Notes: a model not told the origin generated them from the letters alone. 21,496 nucleotides of DNA from JAJYKN01 sp045403145 (GCA_045403145.1 JAXIPA010000061.1:1-21496), one strand, 5' to 3'. Shown: positions 12,862 through 21,236, numbered from the stretch's first letter. A program made the numbers and translations.

Positions 12862-13800
12862 TCACAGCCTGTTCTCGATATGCGAATCGCTCCGAAGGGT
12901 CTGGAGCCAGCTCCGGTAGGTATTCTCCAGTTTCTGCTGATAGAGCGCGTTCATGATCTCCTCCCTCACCTTTTCAAAGGGCTTGAGCGGCGTCCGCACC
13001 TCTTCCAGCCTGATGATGTGGTAGCCGCCGGCGCAATGGAGCGGTCCGGCGATACCTCCGGGGGTGAGGGTCCGGGCGGCTTCCTCGATCTCGGGCAGCA
13101 CGTCCTGCCGCTGCATGAACCCCAGGTCGCCGCCCTGCGCGGCGTTTTCACTCTCCGAAAGTTCCCTGACGAGGCGGACAAAGTCCTCGCCCTTCACGGC
13201 GCGCCCATAGGCGGCCTGTGCCTTGTCACTGACTGCGGCGGCCTCGGCCTTCGTCGCGTTCTCCGGCACGCGGAAGTATATCTGGCGCACCCGGATCTCT
13301 TCGGGGAGCGTGTAGGCCTTGCTGTTCCGTTCGTAGTAGGCGCGCACCTCGGCCTCATCCACGGAGATGCCGGAACGGACGTTCTTGTTGAACATGCGCG
13401 AGAGCGTCATCTGCTCGCGGAGTTCCGTCTTATACTGCTCAAGGGTGAGCCCTTCTTTGGCAAGGGCCGCCTCCAACTGACCGGCGTCCAGGGAGTTGCG
13501 CTTCATGATATCGGTCAGGGCGTCGGCAAGCTCCTTGTCCGTCACGTCCATGCCCGCGCGCTTTGCGGCCGCCATCTGGAGCTTCCGGTCGATCATGTCC
13601 TCCAGCAACAGCCGCTCATCCATCTTGATGTCGCCCTTTTTCAGCGCCTCCTCCCGCTGGAGATCGCTCATGGTGATGATGTCCTCGTTCACTACCGCGA
13701 CTACGCGGTCCACGACCACCGAGCCGGCCGCCGTGCTGTAAATGGCGATGGAAAAGAGCATGCCTATCGCCGTCATGGATATTCCTATTGTTTTTCTCAT
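12862..13800 (-). CDS. surA: SurA-like periplasmic peptidyl-prolyl isomerase/chaperone
   Basis: This 312-residue secreted protein has a signal peptide at about 1-25 (MRKTIGISMTAIGMLFSIAI, then STAAGS), a SurA_N domain opening VVDRVVAVVNEDIITMSDLQ, and a single parvulin domain (about residues 172-270: RVRQIYFRVPENA, AAQGGDLGFMQR, GGYHIIRLEEV). SurA helps outer-membrane proteins fold in the periplasm. E. coli SurA has two parvulin domains; one is usual in many other phyla. ATG 13798-13800 follows GGGAG at good spacing; an in-frame extension upstream to 14223 runs antisense through capA and is rejected. It belongs with two related genes at 14925 and 15902 but is separated from them by an opposing capA-like gene. 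Confidence 0.9.
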   Translation of the reverse strand: MRKTIGISMTAIGMLFSIAIYSTAAGSVVVDRVVAVVNEDIITMSDLQREEALKKGDIKMDERLLLEDMIDRKLQMAAAKRAGMDVTDKELADALTDIMKRNSLDAGQLEAALAKEGLTLEQYKTELREQMTLSRMFNKNVRSGISVDEAEVRAYYERNSKAYTLPEEIRVRQIYFRVPENATKAEAAAVSDKAQAAYGRAVKGEDFVRLVRELSESENAAQGGDLGFMQRQDVLPEIEEAARTLTPGGIAGPLHCAGGYHIIRLEEVRTPLKPFEKVREEIMNALYQQKLENTYRSWLQTLRSDSHIENRL

Positions 13801-13885
13801 GTCCCGCTCCCTGCAGTGTTGTTTCACCGGTTTTTTTCTGTTGCCTTTTGGCATCCGGTCTATTATTATTTCACACACCCATACT

Positions 13886-14983
13886 ATGAAAAAACTTCTT
13901 ACATCTTTCCTGATAGTCCTCGCTACCGCCGCCCCTGCCCTTGCCGATGACCCGCCGCAGGAGGAAATCACCATTGCCGCCGTCGGCGACCTCATGCTGG
14001 GCGGGAGAACAGAGCCCTTTCTCAAGGAGTTCGGCCCTGAGTATCCCTTTACCGGGGTGATGCCGTTCCTCGGGAAGGCCGATGTCGCGGTGGGAAACCT
14101 CGAGTCCCCCATCTCCACACGCGGTACGGCGGTGGAGAACAAAAAATTCACGCTCCGTGCCGGACCCCTCGCCGCCCGGGCGCTTAAATGCGCCGGCTTG
14201 CGCGTGGTGTCCCTCGCGAACAATCACGCCATGGACTTCGGCCCTCTGGCGCTCCAGGACACGCTTGCGGCCCTCGATGACAACGGCATCCTTTACTCGG
14301 GAGCGGGCATGGACCTCGACGACGCCCGCACGCCCGCGCTCGTCAGGATCAAGGGAAAAACGCTTGCGTTTCTTTCCTACTCCCTCACCTTCCCGCTGGA
14401 ATTTTTCGCTTCGGCAGGACGGCCCGGGACCGCGCCGGGATACGCCGAATTTATAAAGGCTGATATCGAAAAGATCAGGCCCGCGGCCGACCTCGTCATT
14501 GTTTCGTTCCACTGGGGCGCTGAGCTCATGACCACGGCCAAGGACTACCAGATCGAACTCGGACACCAGGCGATCGACTGGGGCGCCGATCTCGTTCTCG
14601 GCCACCATCCGCACGTGTTGCAGGAGCTCGAGGTATACAAGGGCCGTCTCATTGCCTACAGCCTGGGAAACTTCGTGTTCGGGTCCGAAAGCAACCGCAC
14701 AAACTTCAGTATGATACTCCTTTTGACATTTCAGGGCAAGCGTCTCGTGCGGGTCGAGGCCGTGCCGCTGGATGTGAACAACTACCGCGTCAAATACCGG
14801 CCGCATGCGCTCACGGGCAAGGCTGCCGCGGAAGTTCTCGACAGCATCAACGCGGCGTCGGCCCGGTTCAAGACAAAACTGGAGATCGGAAACGACTGCG
14901 GCGTGATCTCGCTCGCCCCGCCGGTCACTGCTCCAGCGCAGGGTAATTCACCTCAAACTTCGTCCTCGCCCGGAGCCCATTGA
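13886..14983 (+). CDS. CapA-family (poly-gamma-glutamate synthesis type) metallophosphatase-like protein
   Basis: This 365-residue exported protein has signal peptide MKKLLTSFLIVLATAAPALA with probable cleavage before DDPP. The CapA/PGA_cap core is complete: AAVGDLMLGGR, VGNLESPIS, SLANNHAMDFG, VSFHWGAEL, GHHPHVLQELEVY and IAYSLGNFVFG, with the histidines and aspartates of a calcineurin-like metal site. Members act in capsule or poly-glutamate export in some bacteria, but in most phyla the role is unknown. ATG 13886 is chosen for the signal peptide although no SD is seen; an upstream in-frame start at 13742 would lie inside the divergent surA-like gene. Its 3' end overlaps the 3' end of the convergent PPIase lipoprotein gene by 59 bp. 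Confidence 0.88.
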   Translation: MKKLLTSFLIVLATAAPALADDPPQEEITIAAVGDLMLGGRTEPFLKEFGPEYPFTGVMPFLGKADVAVGNLESPISTRGTAVENKKFTLRAGPLAARALKCAGLRVVSLANNHAMDFGPLALQDTLAALDDNGILYSGAGMDLDDARTPALVRIKGKTLAFLSYSLTFPLEFFASAGRPGTAPGYAEFIKADIEKIRPAADLVIVSFHWGAELMTTAKDYQIELGHQAIDWGADLVLGHHPHVLQELEVYKGRLIAYSLGNFVFGSESNRTNFSMILLLTFQGKRLVRVEAVPLDVNNYRVKYRPHALTGKAAAEVLDSINAASARFKTKLEIGNDCGVISLAPPVTAPAQGNSPQTSSSPGAH

Positions 14984-15884
14984 GCCACGTCTTGTACTGC
15001 TTGTCTTCTTTTTCCCGGCGCAGCCGTTCCACGATGCCTTTGTAGGCGTCCTCTGGGCTGATCCTGCCGGCCTTGCGCCTGTCCTCAAGCTTGAAGATGT
15101 GGAACCCGTAAGGGCTTTTTACAATCCCGCTCGTCCCGCCCTTCGTCAGGCCGAAGACCTCGTTGAACTCCGCGGGCATTTCCCCCCGTGCGAAGTATCC
15201 CAGGTCTCCGCCCTTCTCCGCCTCCGGCGCCGTCGATTTTACGCGCGCTACGGCGGCGAAGTCCGCGGCCTTGGACTGGAGCTCTTTCATCACCTCGCGC
15301 GCTTCCTCCTCGGTGGACACGACGATCTGGCGGACCCGGACCTGCTCGGGCCTGTCGAACTCAAAAGGATTCGCCTGGTAATACCTCTTCACCTCGGCCG
15401 CCGACACGGCAATGCGGCGGTTTACCTCGAGCGCCAGCAGCCGCTCGATCATCATGTCTTCCCAGACGTCGGACTTCCACTTCTCAAGATCGATCCCCTG
15501 GCCCGTAAGAAGGTCCGTCACGTCCTTGCCGTGTTCCTCCCGCAGCGCCTCGATCCGCTTGTTGATCTCGGGCAGGCCGATTTTGATGCGCTTCCGCTGC
15601 GCCTCGCGCAGCATCATCTTGCGCTCGATGAGCCGGTTGAGGAACTCCTCCATGACCGCCGGTTCGGCTTCCCGCTCCGGCTTGAAGCCCGCCCTGCTGA
15701 ACCGCTCCTGGAACTCGGCAAGGGTAATGGGGTCCCCGTTCACTGTCGCCACGACCCTGACATCGGCCGAGACCGAAGGAGCGGGCGCCTCGGGCTTTTC
15801 CTCCGTCTTGTTCCTGCAGGAAAAAAATAGAAGCCCCAGCAAAAGCGCCGGGGCTATCATGTGTGCAAGCCTATTTGTTTTCAT
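14925..15884 (-). CDS. PpiC/SurA-type peptidyl-prolyl isomerase lipoprotein
   Basis: This 319-residue lipoprotein has signal peptide MKTNRLAHMIAPALLLGLLF ending in lipobox FFSC, with lipidated Cys23. An Ala/Pro/Glu-rich linker follows, then a SurA_N-like helical domain (VVATVNGDPITLAEFQERFS onward) and a C-terminal parvulin domain (about 200-290: VRVRQIVVSTEEEA, EKGGDLGYFARGEMPAEF, SPYGFHIFKLEDRR). It should catalyse prolyl isomerisation and assist folding while anchored to a periplasmic membrane face. The stop codon lies inside the opposing capA-like gene, a 59-bp convergent overlap. It is 17 bp downstream of the SurA_N-like lipoprotein gene, so cotranscribed. In Geobacter-like genomes PPIase genes of this type cluster beside mfd (recalled, not searched). 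Confidence 0.9.
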   Translation of the reverse strand: MKTNRLAHMIAPALLLGLLFFSCRNKTEEKPEAPAPSVSADVRVVATVNGDPITLAEFQERFSRAGFKPEREAEPAVMEEFLNRLIERKMMLREAQRKRIKIGLPEINKRIEALREEHGKDVTDLLTGQGIDLEKWKSDVWEDMMIERLLALEVNRRIAVSAAEVKRYYQANPFEFDRPEQVRVRQIVVSTEEEAREVMKELQSKAADFAAVARVKSTAPEAEKGGDLGYFARGEMPAEFNEVFGLTKGGTSGIVKSPYGFHIFKLEDRRKAGRISPEDAYKGIVERLRREKEDKQYKTWLNGLRARTKFEVNYPALEQ

Positions 15885-15901
15885 GGTCGACGTTCGGACC
15901 G

Positions 15902-16612
15902 TTACTTTTTGACATCCTCTTTGGCCTGGCCAGGCTGCGCCTTCAGGGTCGAGAGGTCCAGCTCCTTGGGCTTGCTGAATTCGGAGACCACGGCCTCCAT
16001 GGCCTTATCGTCCACCGAGACCTTGGCCTTGGCCTTGAGCCCTTTCGCAAACTCGAGGTACTGGTCCCGCCGCTTTTCCTGCATGATCCTCATCTTCAGC
16101 TGCTGTTCCGCCTCTTTGAAGGTGACCTGTTTGCCCGCGGCGTTCTTCATCTTGTCCTTGTGCTCGTTGTAATAAGCGAGCGTTTCCTCGTCCGTGGGCG
16201 GGGCCACCTTGCTCAGCTTGTCGCCGATCTCTTTTTTCAGCACGCCGTTGAAGAGCTCGTTTTTGGCGTCATCCTGGATCCTGCGCTCCAGCTCCTTCCG
16301 GAGCATGTCCTGACGCTTTTTGAACTCGGCGTCCTTGTCGAGTCCCTGCCGCTTCGCTTCCTGGATCACCAGCTCGATCCCGATCAGGTCTTCAAGGAAT
16401 TCCTTCCGCGCCTTCGGGTCCGAAACCACGGCCTGCTGCATCTGCGGCGCCAGGTCCTCCAGCTGCTTCTTGAAATCCGCGGCCGTGATCGAGCCGCGGT
16501 TCACCTTTGCCAGGACCGCGCCGTCCGATGATGACGACGTCTTGTTGCATCCGACGGCAAACAGGATGAGCGCGAGCATCGATGCTCCTACAGCAAGTTT
16601 CGATCTGTTCAT
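15902..16612 (-). CDS. SurA_N-like chaperone lipoprotein lacking a parvulin domain
   Basis: This 236-residue lipoprotein has a signal peptide with lipobox FAVGC (Cys22). The body is the helical SurA_N/trigger-factor-like chaperone module: AVLAKVNRGSITAADFKKQL, a long charged helical region EFLEDLIGIELVIQEAKRQG, and ETLAYYNEHKDKMKNAAGK, which in PPIases leads into the parvulin domain. Here the protein ends with further helices and no GGDLG or GFHI motifs, so catalytic isomerase activity is not expected. SD GGAGG lies about ten bases before ATG 16610-16612. It sits between mfd (89 bp upstream) and the PPIase lipoprotein (17 bp downstream) and may act with the latter as a holdase. The family link rests on the N-terminal pattern and context. 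Confidence 0.85.
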   Translation of the reverse strand: MNRSKLAVGASMLALILFAVGCNKTSSSSDGAVLAKVNRGSITAADFKKQLEDLAPQMQQAVVSDPKARKEFLEDLIGIELVIQEAKRQGLDKDAEFKKRQDMLRKELERRIQDDAKNELFNGVLKKEIGDKLSKVAPPTDEETLAYYNEHKDKMKNAAGKQVTFKEAEQQLKMRIMQEKRRDQYLEFAKGLKAKAKVSVDDKAMEAVVSEFSKPKELDLSTLKAQPGQAKEDVKK

Positions 16613-16689
16613 GAAATGATTTCCTCCAGTGAGTGTATTTATGCCTTTAGGACCAGATGTGGTGCGTGGATGATTGATGACCGTTTGAG

Positions 16690-16718
16690 TTTATAACACA
16701 CTACAGCAATTCCTGCAA
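16690..16718 (-). promoter_or_regulatory. Possible internal promoter for the PPIase gene pair
   Basis: Minus-strand TTGCAG (16713-16718, inside the mfd 3' end), 17 bp, TATAAA (16690-16695). The -10 is good and the -35 weak. It would let the lipoprotein genes be expressed independently of mfd. Confidence 0.4.
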
Positions 16719-19700
16719 GCACTTTTTCACCGTTTCTGACGCGGTTTTGAGCGATTCGTCGGGAAGAACGGCGACGAGCGTGTATTCCGGAATCAGCCTG
16801 ATCCTCCCCTTGTTCTTCCTGAGAAGGACCATGACCCGGTCCGGAGAAACGTTCGCGTTCTGCGCAAAGGTGATGGTGAGGCTCTCTCTGCCGGCGTCGA
16901 TCCTGGCGACCCCGGCCTTTTTGGCGACGAGCTTGACGCTCATGATCTCGAACAGGTTAGCCGCGGGCTCCGGCAACGCGCCGTAGCGGTCGCGAAGCCC
17001 GCCCTCGATGTCCCTGAGCTCCGCTTCATCGGACGCGCCCGAGATCTCCTTGTACGCAGCGAGCCGCAGGCTCACGTCGGCGATGTAATCTTCGGGGATG
17101 AAGGCCGAAGCGCGCATCGAGATCAGGGTATCGGCTTCCTGCTGGAGCTCCTCGCCCCGCAGTTCGGCCATGGCCTCCTCCATCATCTGGGTGTAGAGGT
17201 CGATGCCCACCGCAGCGATGTGGCCGGACTGCTGCTTGCCCAGAAGGTTTCCCGCGCCGCGCGTCTCGAGGTCCTGCGCCGCGATGCGGAAGCCCGCGCC
17301 GAGCTCGGACAACTCCTGGATCGCCCGGAGCCGCTTGCGCGCCGTGTCCGTGAGCGCCTCGTCCGCCGGGGCGAGAAGGTAGGCGAACGCCTTCTCCCTG
17401 CTCCGGCCCACCCTGCCCTTGATCTGGTAGAGGTCCGCGAGGCCGAACCGGTCCGCGCGGTTGATGATGATGGTGTTCGCCGTGGGGATATCGATGCCGG
17501 ACTCGATGATCGTCGTGGTCACGAGCACGTTCAGCGCGCCGGAAAGGAATTTCGTCATCACGTCCTCGATCTCCTGTTCGCCCAGCTGGCCGTGGGCGAT
17601 ACCTACCCTGGCCTCGGGTGCGATGTTCCGGACGAAGTCGGCCATGCGCTCGATGCCGGCAACCCGGTTGTGCACGAAAAACACCTGGCCTCCGCGCTCG
17701 ATCTCGTGCAGGATCGCTTCGCGGATCACCCGTTTGCCGAAGCGCGCGAGCACGACCTGGATCGCCTGCCGGTCGAGGGGCGGCGTCTGGATGATCGAGA
17801 GGTCGCGGATGCCGGCCAGCGACATGTGGAGCGTGCACGGTATCGGCGTCGCCGTGAGCGTGAGCACGTCCACCAGCTTTTTAAATTCTTTAATGCGCTC
17901 CTTGTGCTTCACGCCGAACTTGTGCTCCTCGTCCACCACGAGGAGCCCCAGGTTCTTGAAGACGATGTCCTTCTGGAGCAGGCGGTGCGTGCCGATCACC
18001 ATGTCCACGGCGGCGCTTTTGAGACCCTTGAGCGTCTCCAGCTGCTCGGACTTCGTGCGGAAGCGCGAGAGCATATCGACGCGGACCGAAAAGGGGGCGA
18101 GCCGTTCGGAAAACGTGCGATAATGCTGGTCCGCAAGAAGCGTCGTGGGCACAAGCACCGCGACCTGCATGCCGTCCTCCACTGCCTTGAACGCGGCCCG
18201 GAGCGCGACCTCGGTCTTGCCGTACCCCACGTCGCCGCACACGAGCCGGTCCATGGGCCGCGGCCGCTGCATGTCGGCGAGCACGTCCTCGATCGCTTTT
18301 TGCTGGTCCGGTGTCTCTTCGTAGGGGAAGGCGGCCTCGAACTCGCGGTAGAGATTGTCGGGCGGCGTGAAGGAGGCGCGACTCTGGGCCTCTCGCGCGG
18401 CGTAGATGGCCACGAGCTCCTGAGCCATCGCGAGGATGTCCTTCTTCACCTTCTCCTTGGTCCGCGCCCATGCAGGCGCGCCGAGCCGGTCCAGCTTCGG
18501 GGCCGAACCCTCGACGCCGATGTACTTCTGCACCTTGTCGAGGCTGTAAAGCGGGACGTAGAGCTTCGCGTCAGGCTCGTAGCGGAGCGTGAGGAAGTCG
18601 GTCTCGAACCCGTCCACGCTTATGTGCGTCAGGCCCTGGTACTCGCCCACGCCGTAGTCCGTGTGCACGATAAAATCGCCGGGCTTGAGCTCTTTGAACG
18701 TGGAAAGGAAGGGGGCAGCCTTGGTCCGTGCCGCCGGGGGGCGGTGGACCTTTCTGCCGAAGATCTCCTCCTCGGTGATGAATACGAGGCCGGGCTCGTG
18801 CCACGCGAAGCCTTCCGAGAGCCTGCCGACGGACAGCGTGACCGGCCACGGCCCCTGGTCCTGGTCCGTCACGGGCGCCGCAATCGCAGCGCCGAGGCCG
18901 TATTCCATGAACAGCTTCTTGATCCTGCCGGCGGCCTCGTCGGTGCCGCAGACGATCGCCACGCGGTTATGCTCCCGGAGCCTCCTGAGCTTCTCGACAA
19001 GTCCGGACATCGTGCCCTCGACGGGTTCGCGCTCCTCCTCCCCTTCCCTTCCGATCGGCTTCGTGAGGCGGACGCTGAGCCACGAAGAGGACTTCGTGTC
19101 CAGATGATGCCCGCCTGCGCCTGTTCCCAGGAGGCGGACCTCGAGCAGGGGAAACCGGGAAAGCCCTGAGTTCATGCCGTCCTGGTCCAGATACATCTCC
19201 GCGACCTCGGGCAGGACCCTTCCCTCTTCCCGTTCCTCCCGTCGCCCCTCTTCTACCTTGCGGGCAAATTCCGCGATTTCCTTATTGATGTCATCAGGCT
19301 CGATCAGCGCAAAGAGGCTGTTCTCCGGCGCGTACTTGAACAGGCCCTCCATATCATAGAAGAAAGGAGCGAGGAACTCGGCCCCGGGCGGGAAGATGCC
19401 CTCTTCCATTTGCCTGACAACATCGAGAGGCAAACCCTGTTCATCAGCGGATGCATTGAGCCGCTTTTTGAATCGTTCTGTCCCGGCATCGTTTACAATC
19501 AGTTCCCGCACCGGGAGCACCACGGCTTCCCTGATCTCCCCTGTCGAACGCTGGGTCTCGGGGTCGAACTCGCGAAGCGACTCGATGACGTCGCCGAAGA
19601 ATTCCAAGCGGACGGGATTTTCGTGCAAGGGCGAGAAAAAATCGATGATCCCTCCCCTTCTGCTGAACTCGCCCACGCGGGTGACCAGTGAGGCTGATTC

Positions 19701-20210
19701 ATAGCCAGTTGATGCGAGTGAGGCCGCGAGAATGTCGGGATCGAGCCGCGTGGTCATGGTTATGGTGCTGACCGAGCCGGCAAAGAGCTCCCACGGAGGG
19801 AGCTTCTGCATCAGGGCGGGGGCCGGGACCGCATAGATGCCGGGACTCCCGGAGATGAGACTGTAGAGGAAGCGCATGCGCTCGCCCACGGTGCGGCTGT
19901 CGGGCGAGTCCGCCTCGAAAGGCAGCACACCCCAGGAGGGAAAGAGGGAGATGGGAGGATTTTCCTTGCCTGTTTTTTCTTCGGCAGCGAAAAGACCTTT
20001 TGTCCCCGCGAAGAATTTCAGGTCCTCGACAAGCGCCTCGGCCGCCTCCTCGGAAGCGGTGACCACAAGGACTGGTCTTTGCGACTCCTGCAGCAGGCCG
20101 AATAAAAAGAGGGCCTTGGAGGCCCCCCAGAGTTCGCTCACTTCTATCGTCTTCTTGCCCGCCCGGATGTCGCTCAGCACAGGCAGAATAATGTCGTTAA
20201 GGCTTTTCAT
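16701..20210 (-). CDS. mfd: Transcription-repair coupling factor Mfd
   Basis: Mfd displaces RNA polymerase stalled at DNA damage and recruits UvrA. The 1169 residues match the family. Domains in order: UvrB-like N-terminal region (to about 250, with VGEFSRRGGIIDFF), a variable middle, the CarD-like RNA-polymerase-interaction domain at about 505-570 (GDFIVHTDYGVGEYQGL), RecG-like helicase lobes with Walker A GDVGYGKT (659-666), DEEH box (760-763), IIESGIDIP and QIKGRVGRS, then the C-terminal TRCF domain. The normally invariant TATPIPRT motif reads TATPIPCT, with Cys at 792 (codon 17835-17837, TGC where CGC would be Arg). ATG 20210 is taken; GTG 20222 is in frame. The promoter at 20221-20249 leaves almost no leader. 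The sprT-like gene lies just upstream. Confidence 0.96.
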   Translation of the reverse strand: MKSLNDIILPVLSDIRAGKKTIEVSELWGASKALFLFGLLQESQRPVLVVTASEEAAEALVEDLKFFAGTKGLFAAEEKTGKENPPISLFPSWGVLPFEADSPDSRTVGERMRFLYSLISGSPGIYAVPAPALMQKLPPWELFAGSVSTITMTTRLDPDILAASLASTGYESASLVTRVGEFSRRGGIIDFFSPLHENPVRLEFFGDVIESLREFDPETQRSTGEIREAVVLPVRELIVNDAGTERFKKRLNASADEQGLPLDVVRQMEEGIFPPGAEFLAPFFYDMEGLFKYAPENSLFALIEPDDINKEIAEFARKVEEGRREEREEGRVLPEVAEMYLDQDGMNSGLSRFPLLEVRLLGTGAGGHHLDTKSSSWLSVRLTKPIGREGEEEREPVEGTMSGLVEKLRRLREHNRVAIVCGTDEAAGRIKKLFMEYGLGAAIAAPVTDQDQGPWPVTLSVGRLSEGFAWHEPGLVFITEEEIFGRKVHRPPAARTKAAPFLSTFKELKPGDFIVHTDYGVGEYQGLTHISVDGFETDFLTLRYEPDAKLYVPLYSLDKVQKYIGVEGSAPKLDRLGAPAWARTKEKVKKDILAMAQELVAIYAAREAQSRASFTPPDNLYREFEAAFPYEETPDQQKAIEDVLADMQRPRPMDRLVCGDVGYGKTEVALRAAFKAVEDGMQVAVLVPTTLLADQHYRTFSERLAPFSVRVDMLSRFRTKSEQLETLKGLKSAAVDMVIGTHRLLQKDIVFKNLGLLVVDEEHKFGVKHKERIKEFKKLVDVLTLTATPIPCTLHMSLAGIRDLSIIQTPPLDRQAIQVVLARFGKRVIREAILHEIERGGQVFFVHNRVAGIERMADFVRNIAPEARVGIAHGQLGEQEIEDVMTKFLSGALNVLVTTTIIESGIDIPTANTIIINRADRFGLADLYQIKGRVGRSREKAFAYLLAPADEALTDTARKRLRAIQELSELGAGFRIAAQDLETRGAGNLLGKQQSGHIAAVGIDLYTQMMEEAMAELRGEELQQEADTLISMRASAFIPEDYIADVSLRLAAYKEISGASDEAELRDIEGGLRDRYGALPEPAANLFEIMSVKLVAKKAGVARIDAGRESLTITFAQNANVSPDRVMVLLRKNKGRIRLIPEYTLVAVLPDESLKTASETVKKCLQELL

Positions 20211-20220
20211 GGACAAAAAC

Positions 20221-20249
20221 ACTATAACACAGCATGGCGGCTAATTCAA
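20221..20249 (-). promoter_or_regulatory. Promoter of mfd
   Basis: Minus-strand TTGAAT (20244-20249) and TATAGT (20221-20226) are spaced 17 bp apart. The -35 overlaps the stop codon of the sprT-like gene. The predicted start near 20214 is only about four bases from the ATG. Confidence 0.6.
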
Positions 20250-20944
20250 TCCGCTCGCGTCCTCCCTTGTTCCCACGCCATGGCCCTCTCGTAATCCCTG
20301 AAGAGCCTTTCTCTTTTCCGGAACTCCCTCGAATGGACGCTTCTCCGTTTTCCCGTAAGGGTCATGCCCATGGCGGCATGGAGCATTTCATGATACACGA
20401 CGAAAGCGACGTAATACCGGGGAACCGCCTTCCTGTCGAGCACCGGGTTGATCCTGATCGTGTTCGACCGCTCGCTGTAGCTCCCGAGGGTTCTTTTCCG
20501 GACGGCGTAGCGCGGACTTCTTGAGCCCCAGGTAATTACCGCGTCGATCTCTCCCCCGAAGTATTCTTCGTTCGTTTCATGGAACAATTCGCGGAGGTCA
20601 AAGAACCTGCCGAGTGTCTTTACCGGGACCTTTTTCGGCGGCTTCGGAGGGATTCGTTCCCGGTTTTCACGGACAAAACCATGGAAACAAGACATCCCGC
20701 CTTTTCTGTTTTTCAGAAAAGAGACGATCTCGTCGAGCACCCGGTTTTCCGCGGACAGAAACATCCGGTGAAGCCGGACGCGCAGGACTCCGCCCTGAAC
20801 CCTCGCCGAAAGCATGCTTGATGAGTTTTCGGTAAGCACGAGAGAGACCGGCCTGCTCAAGCGTTCCTCCAGATATTGCCGGAAAGAACTTTCGGTGTGG
20901 CTAAATGGAAGGGTCAGTTGACCATCTGTTGTATCTTTTTCCAT
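20246..20944 (-). CDS. SprT-like zinc metallopeptidase-domain protein
   Basis: This 232-residue soluble protein has a C-terminal SprT-like domain. FDLRELFHETNEEYFGGEID (115-134) matches the family opening (in SprT/Spartan proteins, a helix ending N..YF.g.l), followed by ITWGSRSP and the zinc motif HEMLH (185-189) with a likely third ligand His204 in VHSREFRKRE. SprT-domain proteins include the DNA-protein crosslink protease Spartan; bacterial members are poorly characterised. The first 110 residues are not recognised. ATG 20942-20944 has no clear SD. It lies 35 bp upstream of mfd on the same strand, so a link to DNA repair is attractive but only an inference from position. Confidence 0.85.
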   Translation of the reverse strand: MEKDTTDGQLTLPFSHTESSFRQYLEERLSRPVSLVLTENSSSMLSARVQGGVLRVRLHRMFLSAENRVLDEIVSFLKNRKGGMSCFHGFVRENRERIPPKPPKKVPVKTLGRFFDLRELFHETNEEYFGGEIDAVITWGSRSPRYAVRKRTLGSYSERSNTIRINPVLDRKAVPRYYVAFVVYHEMLHAAMGMTLTGKRRSVHSREFRKRERLFRDYERAMAWEQGRTRAD

Positions 20945-21045
20945 AATTATACTTGCCCGTCACCCTGATTCTCTCCCCATCATGGACAGGTTTGAGTGAG
21001 GGCGATCACCGTCATTTTATTCTTTATCTAAGCAACAAATTCTAC

Positions 21046-21051
21046 TATACT
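21046..21051 (+). promoter_or_regulatory. Possible -10 element ahead of the small lipoprotein gene
   Basis: TATACT in an AT-rich stretch, with only a weak TTTATC 17 bp upstream. It would give a leader of about 180 nt before the ATG at 21237. Confidence 0.35.
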
Positions 21052-21084
21052 TTACAAAGTCGGGCAATGTATTATTCCTGAACT

Positions 21085-21214
21085 ATGCGGAATTAAGCCA
21101 GAAGAACCAGAAGTTAAGATCGATACGCCTTACGGGGCTACGGCTTAGCTGCCGCATCGGCTCGGCAAGCTATCGCTTTACGCCATCGACAGTCTCTGCG
21201 GTTATGACCGCATA
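21085..21214 (+). other. Structured non-coding leader of unknown class
   Basis: This stretch has no ORF and several pairing segments: AGCTGCCG/CGGCAAGCT (one bulged A, about 21149-21173) and TGCGGT/ACCGCA with a TATG loop (21197-21212), followed by TAACTTTTTG, which resembles an intrinsic terminator. The SD of the lipoprotein follows at once. I searched by eye for c-di-GMP (GEMM) and cobalamin motifs and did not find them. A cis-regulatory RNA is possible but unproven. Confidence 0.35.
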
Positions 21215-21236
21215 ACTTTTTGAGTGAGGGATAAAT

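Noticed and set aside
12856..13950. 364-residue plus-strand open frame
   Set aside because: It is antisense to the surA-like gene, with no SD and no motifs.
13801..14223. N-terminal extension of the surA-like gene
   Set aside because: It would run antisense through the start of the capA-like gene; the SD and signal peptide support ATG 13800.
17220..19169. 649-residue plus-strand open frame
   Set aside because: It lies wholly antisense within mfd, with biased shadow composition and no motifs.
21085..21236. c-di-GMP (GEMM) riboswitch
   Set aside because: The conserved GGGCAAACC, GAAA tetraloop and GACGCAAAGCC segments are not found by eye; only generic stems are seen.
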